Source: Falciphora oryzae (taxonomy: Eukaryota > Ascomycota > Sordariomycetes > Magnaporthales > Magnaporthaceae). From it: 64,000 nt of DNA. Made by a program: the position numbers and the translations under genes. The stretch spans positions 360,627 to 424,626 of the forward strand of contig JNVV01000039.1 of the NCBI GenBank assembly GCA_000733355.1, read 5' to 3'. The notes under the pieces were generated by a model that saw only the letters and a program-made list of their open reading frames with translations, ran no database searches and was not told the DNA's origin. Shown in pieces: positions 10,445 through 21,167 of this stretch. Position 1 is the first letter of the stretch. Each line of letters opens with the position of its first letter.

Positions 10445-13402
10445 TTAGGTGTCATTATCCGCCGGCCTCATTACACTCTTCTTCTTGGTCGGGATCCTGC
10501 TCGCCATGCTGCTCCACGAAGCGTCGCTCCCCGCAGTGCCGCTGATGTTGCGCGTCCTTTCCTGCTCCATGCCTCCTCCCGTCTCGGCCGCCGGCTCTTC
10601 GGCTGGGCCATCCTCCTCATCGTCTTGGTTTGCGGCGGCGGCGCTCCTTTCACGCCTGCTTTTGCGGAGGTACCGCAGCGGCAGGTTCGGCACGGGGGCC
10701 GCATAGTCGGCCATGCATCTCGGCCGGAAGTTGCCAAAGCTGCCACCGCGGCCCATCCCTCCGTCGCCGCCAGCGCCTCCTCCCCCACTGCGGCCGCTCC
10801 GCTGGCTCGCGTTGCTCTTTTGCGACCGCAGCGTCATGCCGCGCGGGTCCATGGCCAGACTACTACGGCTATGAGCGCCGTCGCTGCGCGGCCCGGCACC
10901 GCCCCAACCACCAAACGAGATGGCGGACACCCGCGGCGTGCTCCAGTTGAGGCGCGGCGCCTCCGAGGCCTCGGACTGCGCGTCATTATAGTTATCGTTG
11001 CTGCCGCTGCCGCCGTTGACGTAGTCCTCGTCGGCGGTGCCGTACTGCACGTGCCGACTGTGGTGGCGCGTGTACGACGGCTGGTGCTGCAGCTGCGCCG
11101 TCTGCGCACCCCAGACGCTCGAGCTGTCCGTCGTCCACGGCTGCGGCGGCGACTGCGGCGGCGACTGTTGCGACTCGAGCATCGACGTGTCGCCGTGCCC
11201 GCCGTCGTGCTCGGGCTCGGGCTGCTGCTCGTAGTCGTACTGCTGCTGCTGCTGCTCGTGCTCGTGCTCGTTGCTCTCGACCGGCTGCAGCCCGCCGCCG
11301 GCAGCCGCCAGGTTGTGGAAGGTGTCGCGCTGGTTCTTGACCTGTCAGTACTGATGAACGCCAAAAAGCAGTTGAAAGTAGCAGAGAGCAAAAAATCTTA
11401 CCTTCCAGTGCGGCGGTATGACAAACGACCCGGGCCGCGTGCCCGGCTCCGAGAGGAGGCTGGGCGTGAACAGGCTCGACACAACGAGGCTGCGCCGCTC
11501 GACGTCGTCGATCTCGCCCGCATGGCTGCGCGTGCGCGCCCCCTCGTGCCGGCAGACGTGCCCGAACGGCACGGCGTGCCGCGCCGCCTGCACGTTAAGC
11601 AACTGCGGCGCCGGGTGCGAGTCGGTCGTGCCCATGGTCGCCATCGTCTCGGGCCGGGCCGGGAACGAGCTGACGGCGGCCCTCCCGGCCGGCGGCGGGC
11701 CGCCGCGGTTGTTGAAGTTGCTGCTGCTGTTGTTGTTGTTGTCATGGTGGTGGCCGCTGTACCGGCTGGTGAAGCCGCTCTTGCGCTCGTCATCGCCGTC
11801 GTCGCCGCCGTCGTGGTGGAAGCTGCTGTGCAGGTCCGTCTCCTGGTGCTGGATCATGGGCTGCCGTATCGCCGCGGGCACGGGCGGGAGCGGCGGCGGG
11901 CTGGGGTCCCGGTCCCGCACTAGCCCCGCCAGGGCCGTCATGCCCGTCAGGCGCCAGTTGCGCTGGTCCTCGCCGCCGCCGTCGTACAGCCCGAACCCGG
12001 CCTTGCTGCCCCCTGGGGCCTCGCCGGCACCGGGGTTGTCGCCCATAATCGACCGCCCGGCACCGCTGGCGATGCGGCTGCCGCCGAGCGGCGAGAACAG
12101 CCAGCTGAGGGTGAGCGTGGGCGCGCGGGGCCGCGCGCGCCGGCCGCCCCAGAGCCCGGCCTCGGCGGCGCGCTCCGGGGGCGACGAGGGCGGGGGGAAG
12201 CGGGACCGCGGCATCCCGACGCTGCGGTGGGGGTGGTGCTGGTGCTGGCTGCGGTACTGGCCTCCCTGCTGGTGGTACTGGTGGTACTCGTCGTCGTCAT
12301 CGGCGCGGCTGGCGACGCGCTGCTCGCGCCAGGAGCGGGGGCCGCCGCCGGGCATGATGCCACCGGGGGTGCGAGGCGCGTCCGAGGGCAGGCCGGAGCG
12401 GCCACAGATGATCTCCCACAGCGGGCGCAGCGTGGCGATGGATGCGGCGATGATGCCGACGCCCGGCTCGACGGTCGACCAGATGGCGACGTCGGCCGTC
12501 GACCAGAGGAAGTCGTCGCCGACGACCAGGCGCGGGATGTAGACGGCGCGCACGATGGTGGCGGCGGACCCCACGGCGGCGAGCGAGAGGATCCCCACGG
12601 CCAGGGCGCGGGTGCGCAGTGGCAGCGACAGCGACCAGACGATGAAGAAGGGTAGGACGCCAAAGGCCCAGTCGGCGACGGCGTTGACGGTCGAGGCGGT
12701 GTAGGTCAGGGCCAGCATGAGGCGGTAGCTGAGGCACTTTCCGGCCACGCGCGGGTTCTCGTCCCAAAAGGTCGACACGGGCAGGCACTGGAAGGCCAGG
12801 ACGAAGAGGTAGGCGGTGCCGTAGAGCAGCGTCAGCACCATCAGGGCGCGGATGGTGAAGACGTGCGGCGTCTTGACCGAGATGCGCAGCAGGAAGAAGC
12901 CGACCGAGATCTTGAGCACGCAGACGCTGATCACGTAGAGCAGCTCGCTCGCGTAGATGAGCTGGATCCCCGGGTCGCCGTCAGCCAGGGGGCTCTGGGA
13001 AGGGGGCTCCTCTCTGGACCTTGTCTCGAACTGCTGACTGACCTTGAGCGCCGCCGTGTAGTCGTTTGGATCAACATCGTCGCGGTGTTTCCCAGCACCG
13101 AACTTGAGTGCCAGCAGTGTGCATATCAAGTAGCCTGTAAAAACAGCCTGCGGGTGCGAATGGGAATCGTGTTAGCGATCAGGGGCTTGCTTGGTGTTTC
13201 CACCCCGCGGTATGTTCTTTTTCTCTTCGTCGCATCTATCTCGGCCCGGCGCACTCACCAAGCTCACGACCATCAAGGAGTCGTCGACGCCGAGTGAGCG
13301 CAGCACCCAGGCCCTGCAGTACACGCGTAGGAGCACAGCAACCCAGCAGAGGACAAAGAAGAGGATGGCGACTGCCAGGGCCTCGCGACTCCGGTCCTCC
13401 AT
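10445..13402 (-). CDS. Fungal rhodopsin-domain integral membrane protein with long disordered tail
   Basis: Three exons (13402-13259, 13147-11402, 11341-10445) give 928 residues in frame; introns of 111 and 60 bp. The first ~340 residues hold about seven hydrophobic segments, starting with LAVAILFFVLCWVAVLLRVYCR and the R-x-x-x-R...DD pattern typical of the fungal rhodopsin/PTH11-like domain family, then LLYVISVCVLKISVGFFLLRI, an LTYTASTVNAVADWAFGVLP helix and a final EPGVGIIAASIATLRPLWE helix. Family members are GPCR-like plasma-membrane proteins of mostly unknown ligand. The remaining ~590 residues are low complexity (Gly, Ser, Pro, Gln/His-rich, with an EHEHEQQQQQYDYEQQPEPE tract), much longer than usual for the family. 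A 536-codon antisense frame over this gene (10313-11923) is a GC-composition shadow. Confidence 0.85.
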
Positions 13403-14761
13403 TCTGCCCCGCCGTAGCTGCGCGTCTCTCGGATGGCTTCGTTGCCGTGCTTCTCGTAGTATCTATCAAGCCGTTCTCGTTTGCTGTTATCAGGAGCTTT
13501 CTCGGCGGTGTCGTCCAAGTCCTAGTCGTCCGGGGCTCTTGCATCAAGTCATCCACCCTCTTTCTCTTGAGTATCCTTTCCAGAAGGCTTCCGGCACGCA
13601 CGCGTGTTGTGTGAACGAAAGTGTGTGAGTGAGTGGATGAAAAAAAAATCCGCTCGCCTGAAGGGAAATCACCATCCTCTGCCCAAACCAGCAAACCGGT
13701 TGCGGGCAGCGCCTGGTAATATTAAGGAAGGCCATCGCACCGACTTCACAGATCTTCCAGGGACAGCATTACCATCGCTAGCCGCCCTTCTCACGATAGT
13801 GCCGGCCCGGCCCCTTCCATTCGGGTTGGTGCCCCATCGTCAATGCAAGCGGGCACAGGTTCTAGGGCTCTCTCGCGGGTCTTAGTCGCCCCCAGCACAG
13901 TCCCACCCTCAACCTCACCCCGAGAAACAGTAAGAAGGAGGAGGAGAGAAACGGGCGGGCCGTAGTTGTGTTTGTGCGCACTATGTCGCCCGCTGGAGGG
14001 AAGTCTCGTGCGCTGAAACGGGGCTAATCCGCCGCGGCATCTTGGGCCCGGCCGTGCCTGGGGCTAGTGTCATCCTATTTGTTTGGCCAGTGCCGCTTTG
14101 GTCTTGCCAGCCTTGCCCGCTTTGAGCTTCTGGCCCCGAGATCAGGGGCGCCTCGTGCGCCCGCAGGAACTCGTCGCCAGCGCCCCCGAAGTGTACCCGT
14201 GTCGGCTGTTTGAGATAGGGGAGGCGATAGGGCCCAGTCGGACCGGGCGAGACGATTTTCTTTGATCGTGGGATCCAAATCAAAGAGCGAGGGACGCGAC
14301 GCGACCTTAGCGCGAAAGCGACGACAAGGTTCCAGAATGTTTTCCGCAAACTCCGCTGGGTCCAACTTCTAGAACAAGCGCTTTATCAACACCCAGCCCG
14401 TGCGCTTGTCCTTTCAGCCCGGGCCGCTATGTCGATCCTTTGGAGGCATGGTTTGTTCGTGGGATTCCCGCAAGCTATACCTCGGATCCCTTTGCATCGT
14501 AGCGGCTTGTCTCGAAGGTGGCGCCGGAGCCGACACCAGTGACATCTCTACCGGTCTGGATCGGCTTGTCAAGAAACATATCAGACCACAACGAGCACCG
14601 GGAATTTCGGTATGTGAAATTAGGCAGGTATCAAAGGTGGTATCTGCAAGCATCCATCCCCAACTTGGTGCTACTCACCAAACGGCCGGCTAACATGCTC
14701 AGTACTCACATGCCAGAGCATACCTCAACTTCCTCTTATCAATCGTGCGCCCTCTGGCAAC
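13403..14761. other. Intergenic region between two minus-strand genes
   Basis: Contains the 5' region of the rhodopsin-domain gene and the 3' flank of the PTR2 gene. No further gene, RNA or repeat seen. Confidence 0.6.
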
Positions 14762-16815
14762 TTAGGCGTTGGCAGTCTTTTCTTCGTCCAGCGACGAATC
14801 CCCGCGGCCCTTGTACTGAGACTCGGGCAAGGCGTTGAGCTGTTCCTCCTCTCCGTCAAGTTTACGGAAGTTAAGCCAGAACCCGATGCCGGCCGCTGCG
14901 CTGATGCAAGCAATGGTCGTGTACAGCCAGATGAGAAGCGGGTCCTTGGCCAGAAGGACAAAGGCCTGGGCGATGGCAGAGCTGAAGGCGTGCACGAACC
15001 AGAAAACACCCGTGACGAGACCGCGCATGTTCTTGGGCGCCTTGGTGAAGGCGTACTCGAGACCCGTGATGGACGCAAACACTTCGGACAGCGCAATAAG
15101 GACGTAGGCTGGCGTCTGAGTCCAAACCAGCAAATCGGGCGGGGTCTTCCGGCACTCTCGGCTCGACGCATTGGTGCCGCAAATGCTCTGCTTGTAGATT
15201 TCACTCTGGATGACAGCCGCGACCACCATGGACAGAGCCGCGCACAGGAATCCGAACGAGATCTTCCTGATGGGCGTAAAGCGGATGCCGGCCTTGGCCA
15301 GCCCCGGGTACACAAGCTTGTCGCAAATCGGGATCAGGATCAGCAGGGAGAAGGGGTTCAGGTTTGTGACGACGTCGTTGGGGATGCCGTCAAGCCTCAT
15401 GCTGGCTGCCTGGTTGATCATGTTGCTGCTCATCTGGCCATAGCTGTTTTCGTTTACAGTTAGTATTACAGCTATTGTACGATGAAAAGACACGTATAAC
15501 TCACGCAAGCCAGAAAATAGGGAACCAGAGGAACACGGTGCAAGCCTTGAGGCCACGGCGGACTTCGTCGACCCAGGCGTCGTCGATCTTGCTCATCCAT
15601 GCGGGCCTTTCCGAGGCGGGCAGGCGGCTAGGTTGGATGCGCTCCCAGAAGGAGTCGTGCCTGATCTCGCCAAAGGAGCCCTTCTTGATGCCTAGCCTGA
15701 CGAGCTTGATGGAGTTGCCGAGGACCGAGCCGGTAGGCGGTCGCTTAGCATACTGTTTGCGGGACGCGATCATAATGGCGGGGCAGAGGAAGAAGAGAAT
15801 GGTGGGCAGCAGGTACGAGAGCCAGAAGCCGACATATTTCTCCACGTACACCATACTGATCTGGCCAACAAGGGATCCGACGTTGATGAGGAAGTAGTAC
15901 CGCATATAGATGCGCGAGATGGTCATGACAGGGTCAATGATGACCTTCTCACCCGTAGGCAGCATTTCGACGGTTTGGCGCGGCTGCACCATCTCGTACT
16001 GCTCTGCAATCAGGGGTGAGATGTTGGCTTTGAACCAGCCCACGCCGATACCGAAGAGGATCAGGCCGATAAGGAACGCGGCGAGCGCGCCGCTGGTGTT
16101 GGTGATAATGGAAGGGATGGCAGCCACGATGATGAGAATATGACCGACGGTGGCAATGACGATAGCGTATTGGATCGTCAAGAATCTCCCCCAGTACGTA
16201 TCGGCCATGTAGCCACCAACCATGGGCATGACATACGACCAGAACGACTTTCGCAAGAGTTAGCTTCCCGCAAGTTGAATAATTTCGCCAGCAAAACAGG
16301 CTTGCGATCGAGGTTGGGCTTACACTGAACAGCGTGATGCTGGTGGACACCTGCTGGCCGAGTCCCAGTGCGCCGGCCTGACCATCGGTGCCACTCGCGC
16401 CCGTCGTCGAGCCCTCGGGCATCGGGAACGAGATAAAGTTGACGACTTTGAAAAGTGTGACGTTAGCAATCCGCGTTGCCCTTATCTGGCTAAGGAGAGG
16501 ATAGAATGAAACAGGCGCATGCTACTCACAAACAGCCGTAGTTCCATAATACGCAAAACGCTCAACCATCTCCACAATGCCAATGCTGTAGATCAGCCAG
16601 TTGACTTTGCCGTGGGTATGGCGGAGAGTCTGAAGCTCCTCCTCGGTGGGATAAATCTCGCCATTTGGACCCCGGAAGGACTCGACCGGCTCGATCTTCT
16701 CCGACAGATCGCCAGTGTAGGCAGCCGGCTTCTCGGCGTTGGGGATGCCCTTCTCGATCCGGGGCACGTCGCCCCTGGCCGCCTCGACTAGGTCAACGTC
16801 CGCGGCAGCAGACAT
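14762..16815 (-). CDS. ptr2: PTR2-type oligopeptide transporter (POT/PTR family)
   Basis: Four exons (16815-16530, 16445-16324, 16247-15505, 15443-14762) join in frame to 610 residues; introns 61-84 bp, the last with a clear TACTAAC branch site. The product is a 12-helix major-facilitator proton-coupled di/tripeptide importer of the plasma membrane. Key motifs: ERFAYYGTTAVF at the first helix, GGYMADTYWGRF (residues ~147-158), GIGVGWFKANISPLIAEQ, and the PTR signature YYFLINVGSLVG (~253-264). A hydrophilic N-terminus of ~75 residues and an acidic C-terminal tail (DGEEEQLNALPESQYKGRGD) are typical of fungal PTR2. Between helices 6 and 7 lies the usual cytosolic loop (DSFWERIQPSRL). The transporter would complement the secreted carboxypeptidase at 29.5 kb in peptide use, but the genes are not adjacent. 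Confidence 0.95.
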
Positions 16816-18993
16816 GCTGGGTGGTTGTAAGCGAGAGCGGAGGCTTTCTATTCAGCGCAGCGGGCCAACAAGGGGGGCTCCAGTTGCTGGACGCAAAGGG
16901 CAACAAGCCACGTGGTGAAGGAAAGGGGAAGGAACGCGGTCGGGATGGGAGAGGAAGATAGGATGGGTAATCCCAGCCTTTTGTAGCATGCGCCTGCGCG
17001 CCGGACGCAGACGTCCCGGACATGCGGTGCGACACGAGCGCGTGCCCATCGAAAAGAGTTTGCCTCCCTTGCCATCAGGAGGGACCCTCGATAGTGACCA
17101 CCTTGCGGGGTGGAGGACGACGTTACATCTCGTTCTCTTGGCGTCGGCCGATGCAAAGCGTTTCGGGCGGCCAACGGGTTGGGGAGGGGGCTTCCGAGTG
17201 CACGCCCAGAGATAGCCTATCGAGAGTGGGGAGTATCTTTTTCTTGGGCGGCGGCGAGCCAAGAGAGACCATGCCAAGAAGGATCCTGAGTGCGTGCATG
17301 TGGTTGTGTACCCAGGAGAGCTGACAGGTAGGACACGACCGACGCTGCGCCGGGAGCAATGGCAAGTGAGGTACAACTGTGCCGTCCGTCAGCTGGAAGC
17401 TTATCGGGAAGCCCTTTGTGTTTCTCGCCATGGAGAGCGAAGACTCAAGATGGCACCGGCCAGTCCTTGCTGTATGTGCTGGTTGGCAGCCGGCTCGTGT
17501 CCAAAGCATCTTGAGTGCTGGGTGGTAGGTACATCGGCGCCTCAGCAATGCAGACCTGATCTCAGGAGAAGAGCTGGAAGATTCCAGCGGGCGCTATCTC
17601 GCCCCGCCTTCTCGGATCCGCCAAACGACGTCTTCCACCAACGGTGTGCGGCACCCGCAATCTCGCATTCTTGGCCTCTTGGCCTTTCAAAACCGGAAGG
17701 CGACAAGAGGTGTCGAGGGCTTAGGTGGCCATCGCCGGCCGGGGTGGCCAGCCAATGGTGAAGTGCCGGGGGGTGCTCCGGCGCAGCTAACCGGCAACCC
17801 CAGTGACAGCCACCGCCCATCCATCCCGCGTAGAGCTGCTGCGCTGCTCTCTGCAGGACGGTCGAGTCGCCGAGTCGTAGAATGCGGGGCTGATGCTCCT
17901 CGTGTAGTGCTTGGCGACGAGATGGCGGCTGTCTTGTCTGTCTGCGTGTGCGTTGGCGATGGGCCTCAGATATTCAGCATCTGGCCTAGAGCTCTCTAGG
18001 CTTGAGCACTCGGCTCCAGGTCCGTGATCATCGTCTCTTATCGCAAGACATTCTCTCCGACCGTTGGAGTGGGAAAGATGGCGTTTGCGATTTCCCATCA
18101 AGAGCTAGACTCGCTGAAATATGTCCTGGTATGGTTCCACCCCACTCCCCCACCTCATTCTCGGCACTTGGCAGAAGTCCCTGCTAATCACAGCTCGACC
18201 ACCCCCAAGACCTCTCTCGTAAGAGCGAAGCATCGATCCTCTTCCCAAAAGTTTATTGCGCTCGTTTCCGCCCCAGCCATGTGCCCCGCGTGTCCATGTG
18301 ACGGCCGTTTCTTGCTCAATGGCGATCAGCGCATTAGTCCCCCGGACTGCTTTCTGTTCGGGGAAGGTCGCATCGGCCAAACAGAAACATCCAGCATCTT
18401 GGCTAGTTGGCGATATTGCTAAGGAGTGGATGCACGTGACATCCCTTGGCCCTCCCGGTCTGTAGCCAAGCGTGCCAGGCTCTGCAGCCCAGGCCAAGTT
18501 CTGCAGTATCTATAGACTTTCAGAGCTTGTGGCAGACTGCAGCAGCTGAGCGACGCCGCTGCCGTCTGGGCAGTCGGGACAAGTGGGATCTCTGTTGCTT
18601 CATGTTGCTTCTTCTGACTTCGAAGCTGCTGCCCTCTCTCGCTGACTACCTACTATCAGGTCCCCAAAAGATGCATGCAGTCAGCACCGCCCGACATGGA
18701 GGTCAGGCTACCAATCAAGTTGACCAACGTGTTTGCCCGATAGCCCTGAACGCGTAGGTAGGCAGACTCGCGGGCGTTCAGGCACAATCAGCACAATGAT
18801 GGAACACGGGAGTTTTTGTCTTCTTCCACCAGGCCACGAGCCTCGATTAGCACTGAAAATCGACGTTGCAATCCCCCAATTCTTCGTCCCATTCCACACG
18901 CAGCTCCCCTGATTACTTGCATCACCAACCACTTCAGGCCATATTCTTCTTGGGACCTTGCGCCTCATTCCCAGGTACTCACTCCGTGGGTCA
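16816..18993. other. Long intergenic region
   Basis: About 2.2 kb between the PTR2 start and a decayed NLR gene, including the PTR2 promoter. Open frames on both strands are short and without motifs. No repeat or RNA gene recognised. Confidence 0.55.
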
Positions 18994-20105
18994 ATGGAGG
19001 CTATCGCTGCGGTCGGTCTCGCGGCTGCGATTGTTCAGTTTGCGCAGCTCTGCCAGAGCATCATCACCGAAACACACGCCATATACTGATCCCTAGACAG
19101 CCGCTCATCGGCGACGGCCGAGGGAAGACCATGGATAATACCCACTCGAAAGATTGAGATGCTCAGGCTCATGAACTCACTAGAAGGCGCCAATGCCGAC
19201 GCAGAGCTCAACTCCCTGTGCGCCATGGCTATCGCTGTTGGCGAGGACCTGACAAAGCTTCTCGAAAAGTGCGCCTGCGGTGGCGGGGGGCTACGCCATG
19301 ACGTGAAAGGGGTAGTTCGCTCGATTCGTCTCAAGTCCGAGATAAGAGTCTTGAAGCAACGGCTGGAGCGGCTTCGTGATGACATTACGTTCTGTCTTAA
19401 ACTCCATTTCAGGTAATCATATACTGATACTTTTTATTTCATAATACGCACTTCATTTGCTCATATATGAATAAGCGCAAATGCTGCTTTTATAATTATT
19501 ACTGACGAGGCTGTTATCTCACTCCAGAATTCAGTTGAGGGCTATGGGGACGTGTCAAGAAGACTCTTTCAGGCGAGTGGAAGAGAGCTTGAACCTGCTG
19601 CAGAGAGACGTCAAGCTTTTCGCGGATCATACCGTTCAGCGCCCCAAGGAGCTGGGCTACTTCTGGGAAACCGGAAGGCTTGAAACGGATCACATTTTAA
19701 TAGATTGCGGGCTCGGGGAGGCTTTCTATCTACCGCAAGACCTTTGCGACACAGAAGAGGTGACGTTATGAAACTCTAACCTGTTGGAACCCACTGCTAC
19801 GAATTTTAAAAGACTTGGCTAACAGTGTGACAATAGACACTACAGGGTGCTCTGAGACTCAAGTTTGGCGGAAATGAGAGTCCAAACTGCCTGGCCATTA
19901 CCAAATCAGCAAAGGGCACTTGCTCTGCTACAACTGGGACGAGACAGAGGTGATTGACGACGGCACCTGTTCTATCAACGTTAGGCCAGGCAGCCGAGTG
20001 AAGCTATCTTTCGCCATGACGATGTTGTTCTGTAGACCGGCCAGCGAAAGATGCTTGCGATGCAACGAGCTCCTATCACAAAAGACCTGTCCGGCACGCT
20101 GGTGA
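18994..20105 (+). pseudogene. Decayed fungal NLR-type gene (N-terminal domain plus ubiquitin-like domain)
   Basis: The frame opens with MEAIAAVGLAAAIVQFAQLC at 18994, a typical N-terminal domain of fungal STAND/NLR proteins, and is stopped by TGA at 19087-19089 where an arginine codon CGA is the likely ancestor. The same frame resumes through MNSLEGANADAELNSLC, AIAVGEDLTKLL and SEIRVLKQRLERLRDDI. An intact-looking intron (GTAATC at about 19413 to CTCCAG at about 19527) keeps frame into DHTVQRPKELGYFWE and DCGLGEAFYLPQDLCD, which resembles the ubiquitin-like domain that often follows such N-terminal domains. After a further probable intron the continuation (LLCYNWDETEVIDDGTC, NVRPGSRVKLSF) lies in a shifted frame and ends at a stop at 20105. 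No NACHT or repeat domain remains. Stop plus frameshift argue for a pseudogene. Confidence 0.75.
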
Positions 20106-20355
20106 GGATCTACTCCTCGTTTGTCCATGACGTGAAGGATGTTTCAGGGGCGGAATAGAGGGCTAATTGGGAGCCAAATTATTCAAATTTAGCAGCTCCT
20201 GTCAGTTGAAGCTACATATAGAGCCTCCCGAGACCCTATGGACGGAAATGGTAGACACGACTTTGGGGCAGGGCCTCCCAGTGGCCTTGGGAGGTGGTGG
20301 GGCGTAGATAGAGAGAGAGCAGCCCTTCGAAAGTGCGAGTGAGACTGTCCCAGTG

Positions 20356-20976
20356 ATGGGAGAGAGCCTGCCCTCGATCGACCTGGTCTGCCACAGGCTC
20401 AGTCTCTTTTGGCGTCCCATCGTGGATCCCACGCATCGCTATCTCTTCTGTCACTGCATTATTCGGCATACCGCGCCGTCCCGCTTACATCCGGACGATG
20501 AGATGACCTTCTACATGAAGGGTGTTTGCCCCAGGCACAACACCCGGGGGATAGCCTTCCAGGATTACGGCAACAAGGACTACTACGAGGATGGCTACTT
20601 CACCAAGCACTATGGCGGCTACGACGTCTTCTGCGCCGTAATCGCTTCGTTCCGCCCCGGCATATGGCGCCGCCTCGGTGGAGAGGACTTCCCATCTGAC
20701 GACGCTGCCCGGCTGCGGGAATCCATAGAGGAAAGCGAGTTCTCTGACAAGAGGAGGAAATACGCCCACAACGTGCTCAGGGAGCAGATGCGGTTGCGCC
20801 CCAAGGGGATAAGGGACGAGAAGCTCGTCCGCCAGGACTCTCAGATGCGGGCCGAGGTCGCGCAGGTGCTTGATGGGAAGTGGGATGGAGTTCCGCACTG
20901 GAAGAAGCGTCTGGCGAGAGGAAGTGGGGAGTGTTATCCGGTACTTGCTCAATTGGCGTTTGGTGAAATCCCTTGA
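20356..20976 (+). CDS. Hypothetical protein
   Basis: Single open frame of 206 residues. From about residue 50 onward (ATG at 20503, MTFYMKG) codon choice is strongly GC3-biased and the protein is rich in charged residues (HYGGYDVFCAVIASFRPGIW, RKYAHNVLREQMRLRPKG), as expected of a real gene here. The first ~50 residues look less protein-like, so the true start may be 20503 or in an upstream exon. I recognise no family. It follows the decayed NLR gene by about 250 bp on the same strand and could once have been part of it. The antisense frame at 20485-21051 is regarded as a shadow. Confidence 0.5.
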   Translation: MGESLPSIDLVCHRLSLFWRPIVDPTHRYLFCHCIIRHTAPSRLHPDDEMTFYMKGVCPRHNTRGIAFQDYGNKDYYEDGYFTKHYGGYDVFCAVIASFRPGIWRRLGGEDFPSDDAARLRESIEESEFSDKRRKYAHNVLREQMRLRPKGIRDEKLVRQDSQMRAEVAQVLDGKWDGVPHWKKRLARGSGECYPVLAQLAFGEIP

Positions 20977-21167
20977 GATGTGGCGGTGCCCTGGCCAGGT
21001 AGGGGCTATTTGGCACAAGGCCGTGGATGCAAGCTTTGCACATATAGACATTAATTTACGACTGCTATGTGCAGCTTACGTTTCACAAAATGCTACCCCT
21101 TCCGTACATGCATCCTCATTATCATTAAAACCCCCGTCCGGCTGTTTCACGACCGCCTGCTTCCGCC

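Noticed and set aside
10313..11923. 536-codon plus-strand open frame
   Set aside because: Lies antisense over the rhodopsin-domain gene; consists of Arg/Ala/Val-rich low complexity caused by GC3-biased codons on the other strand.
20485..21051. 188-codon minus-strand frame
   Set aside because: Antisense to the hypothetical gene, whose plus-strand reading has better codon bias and composition; no motif.
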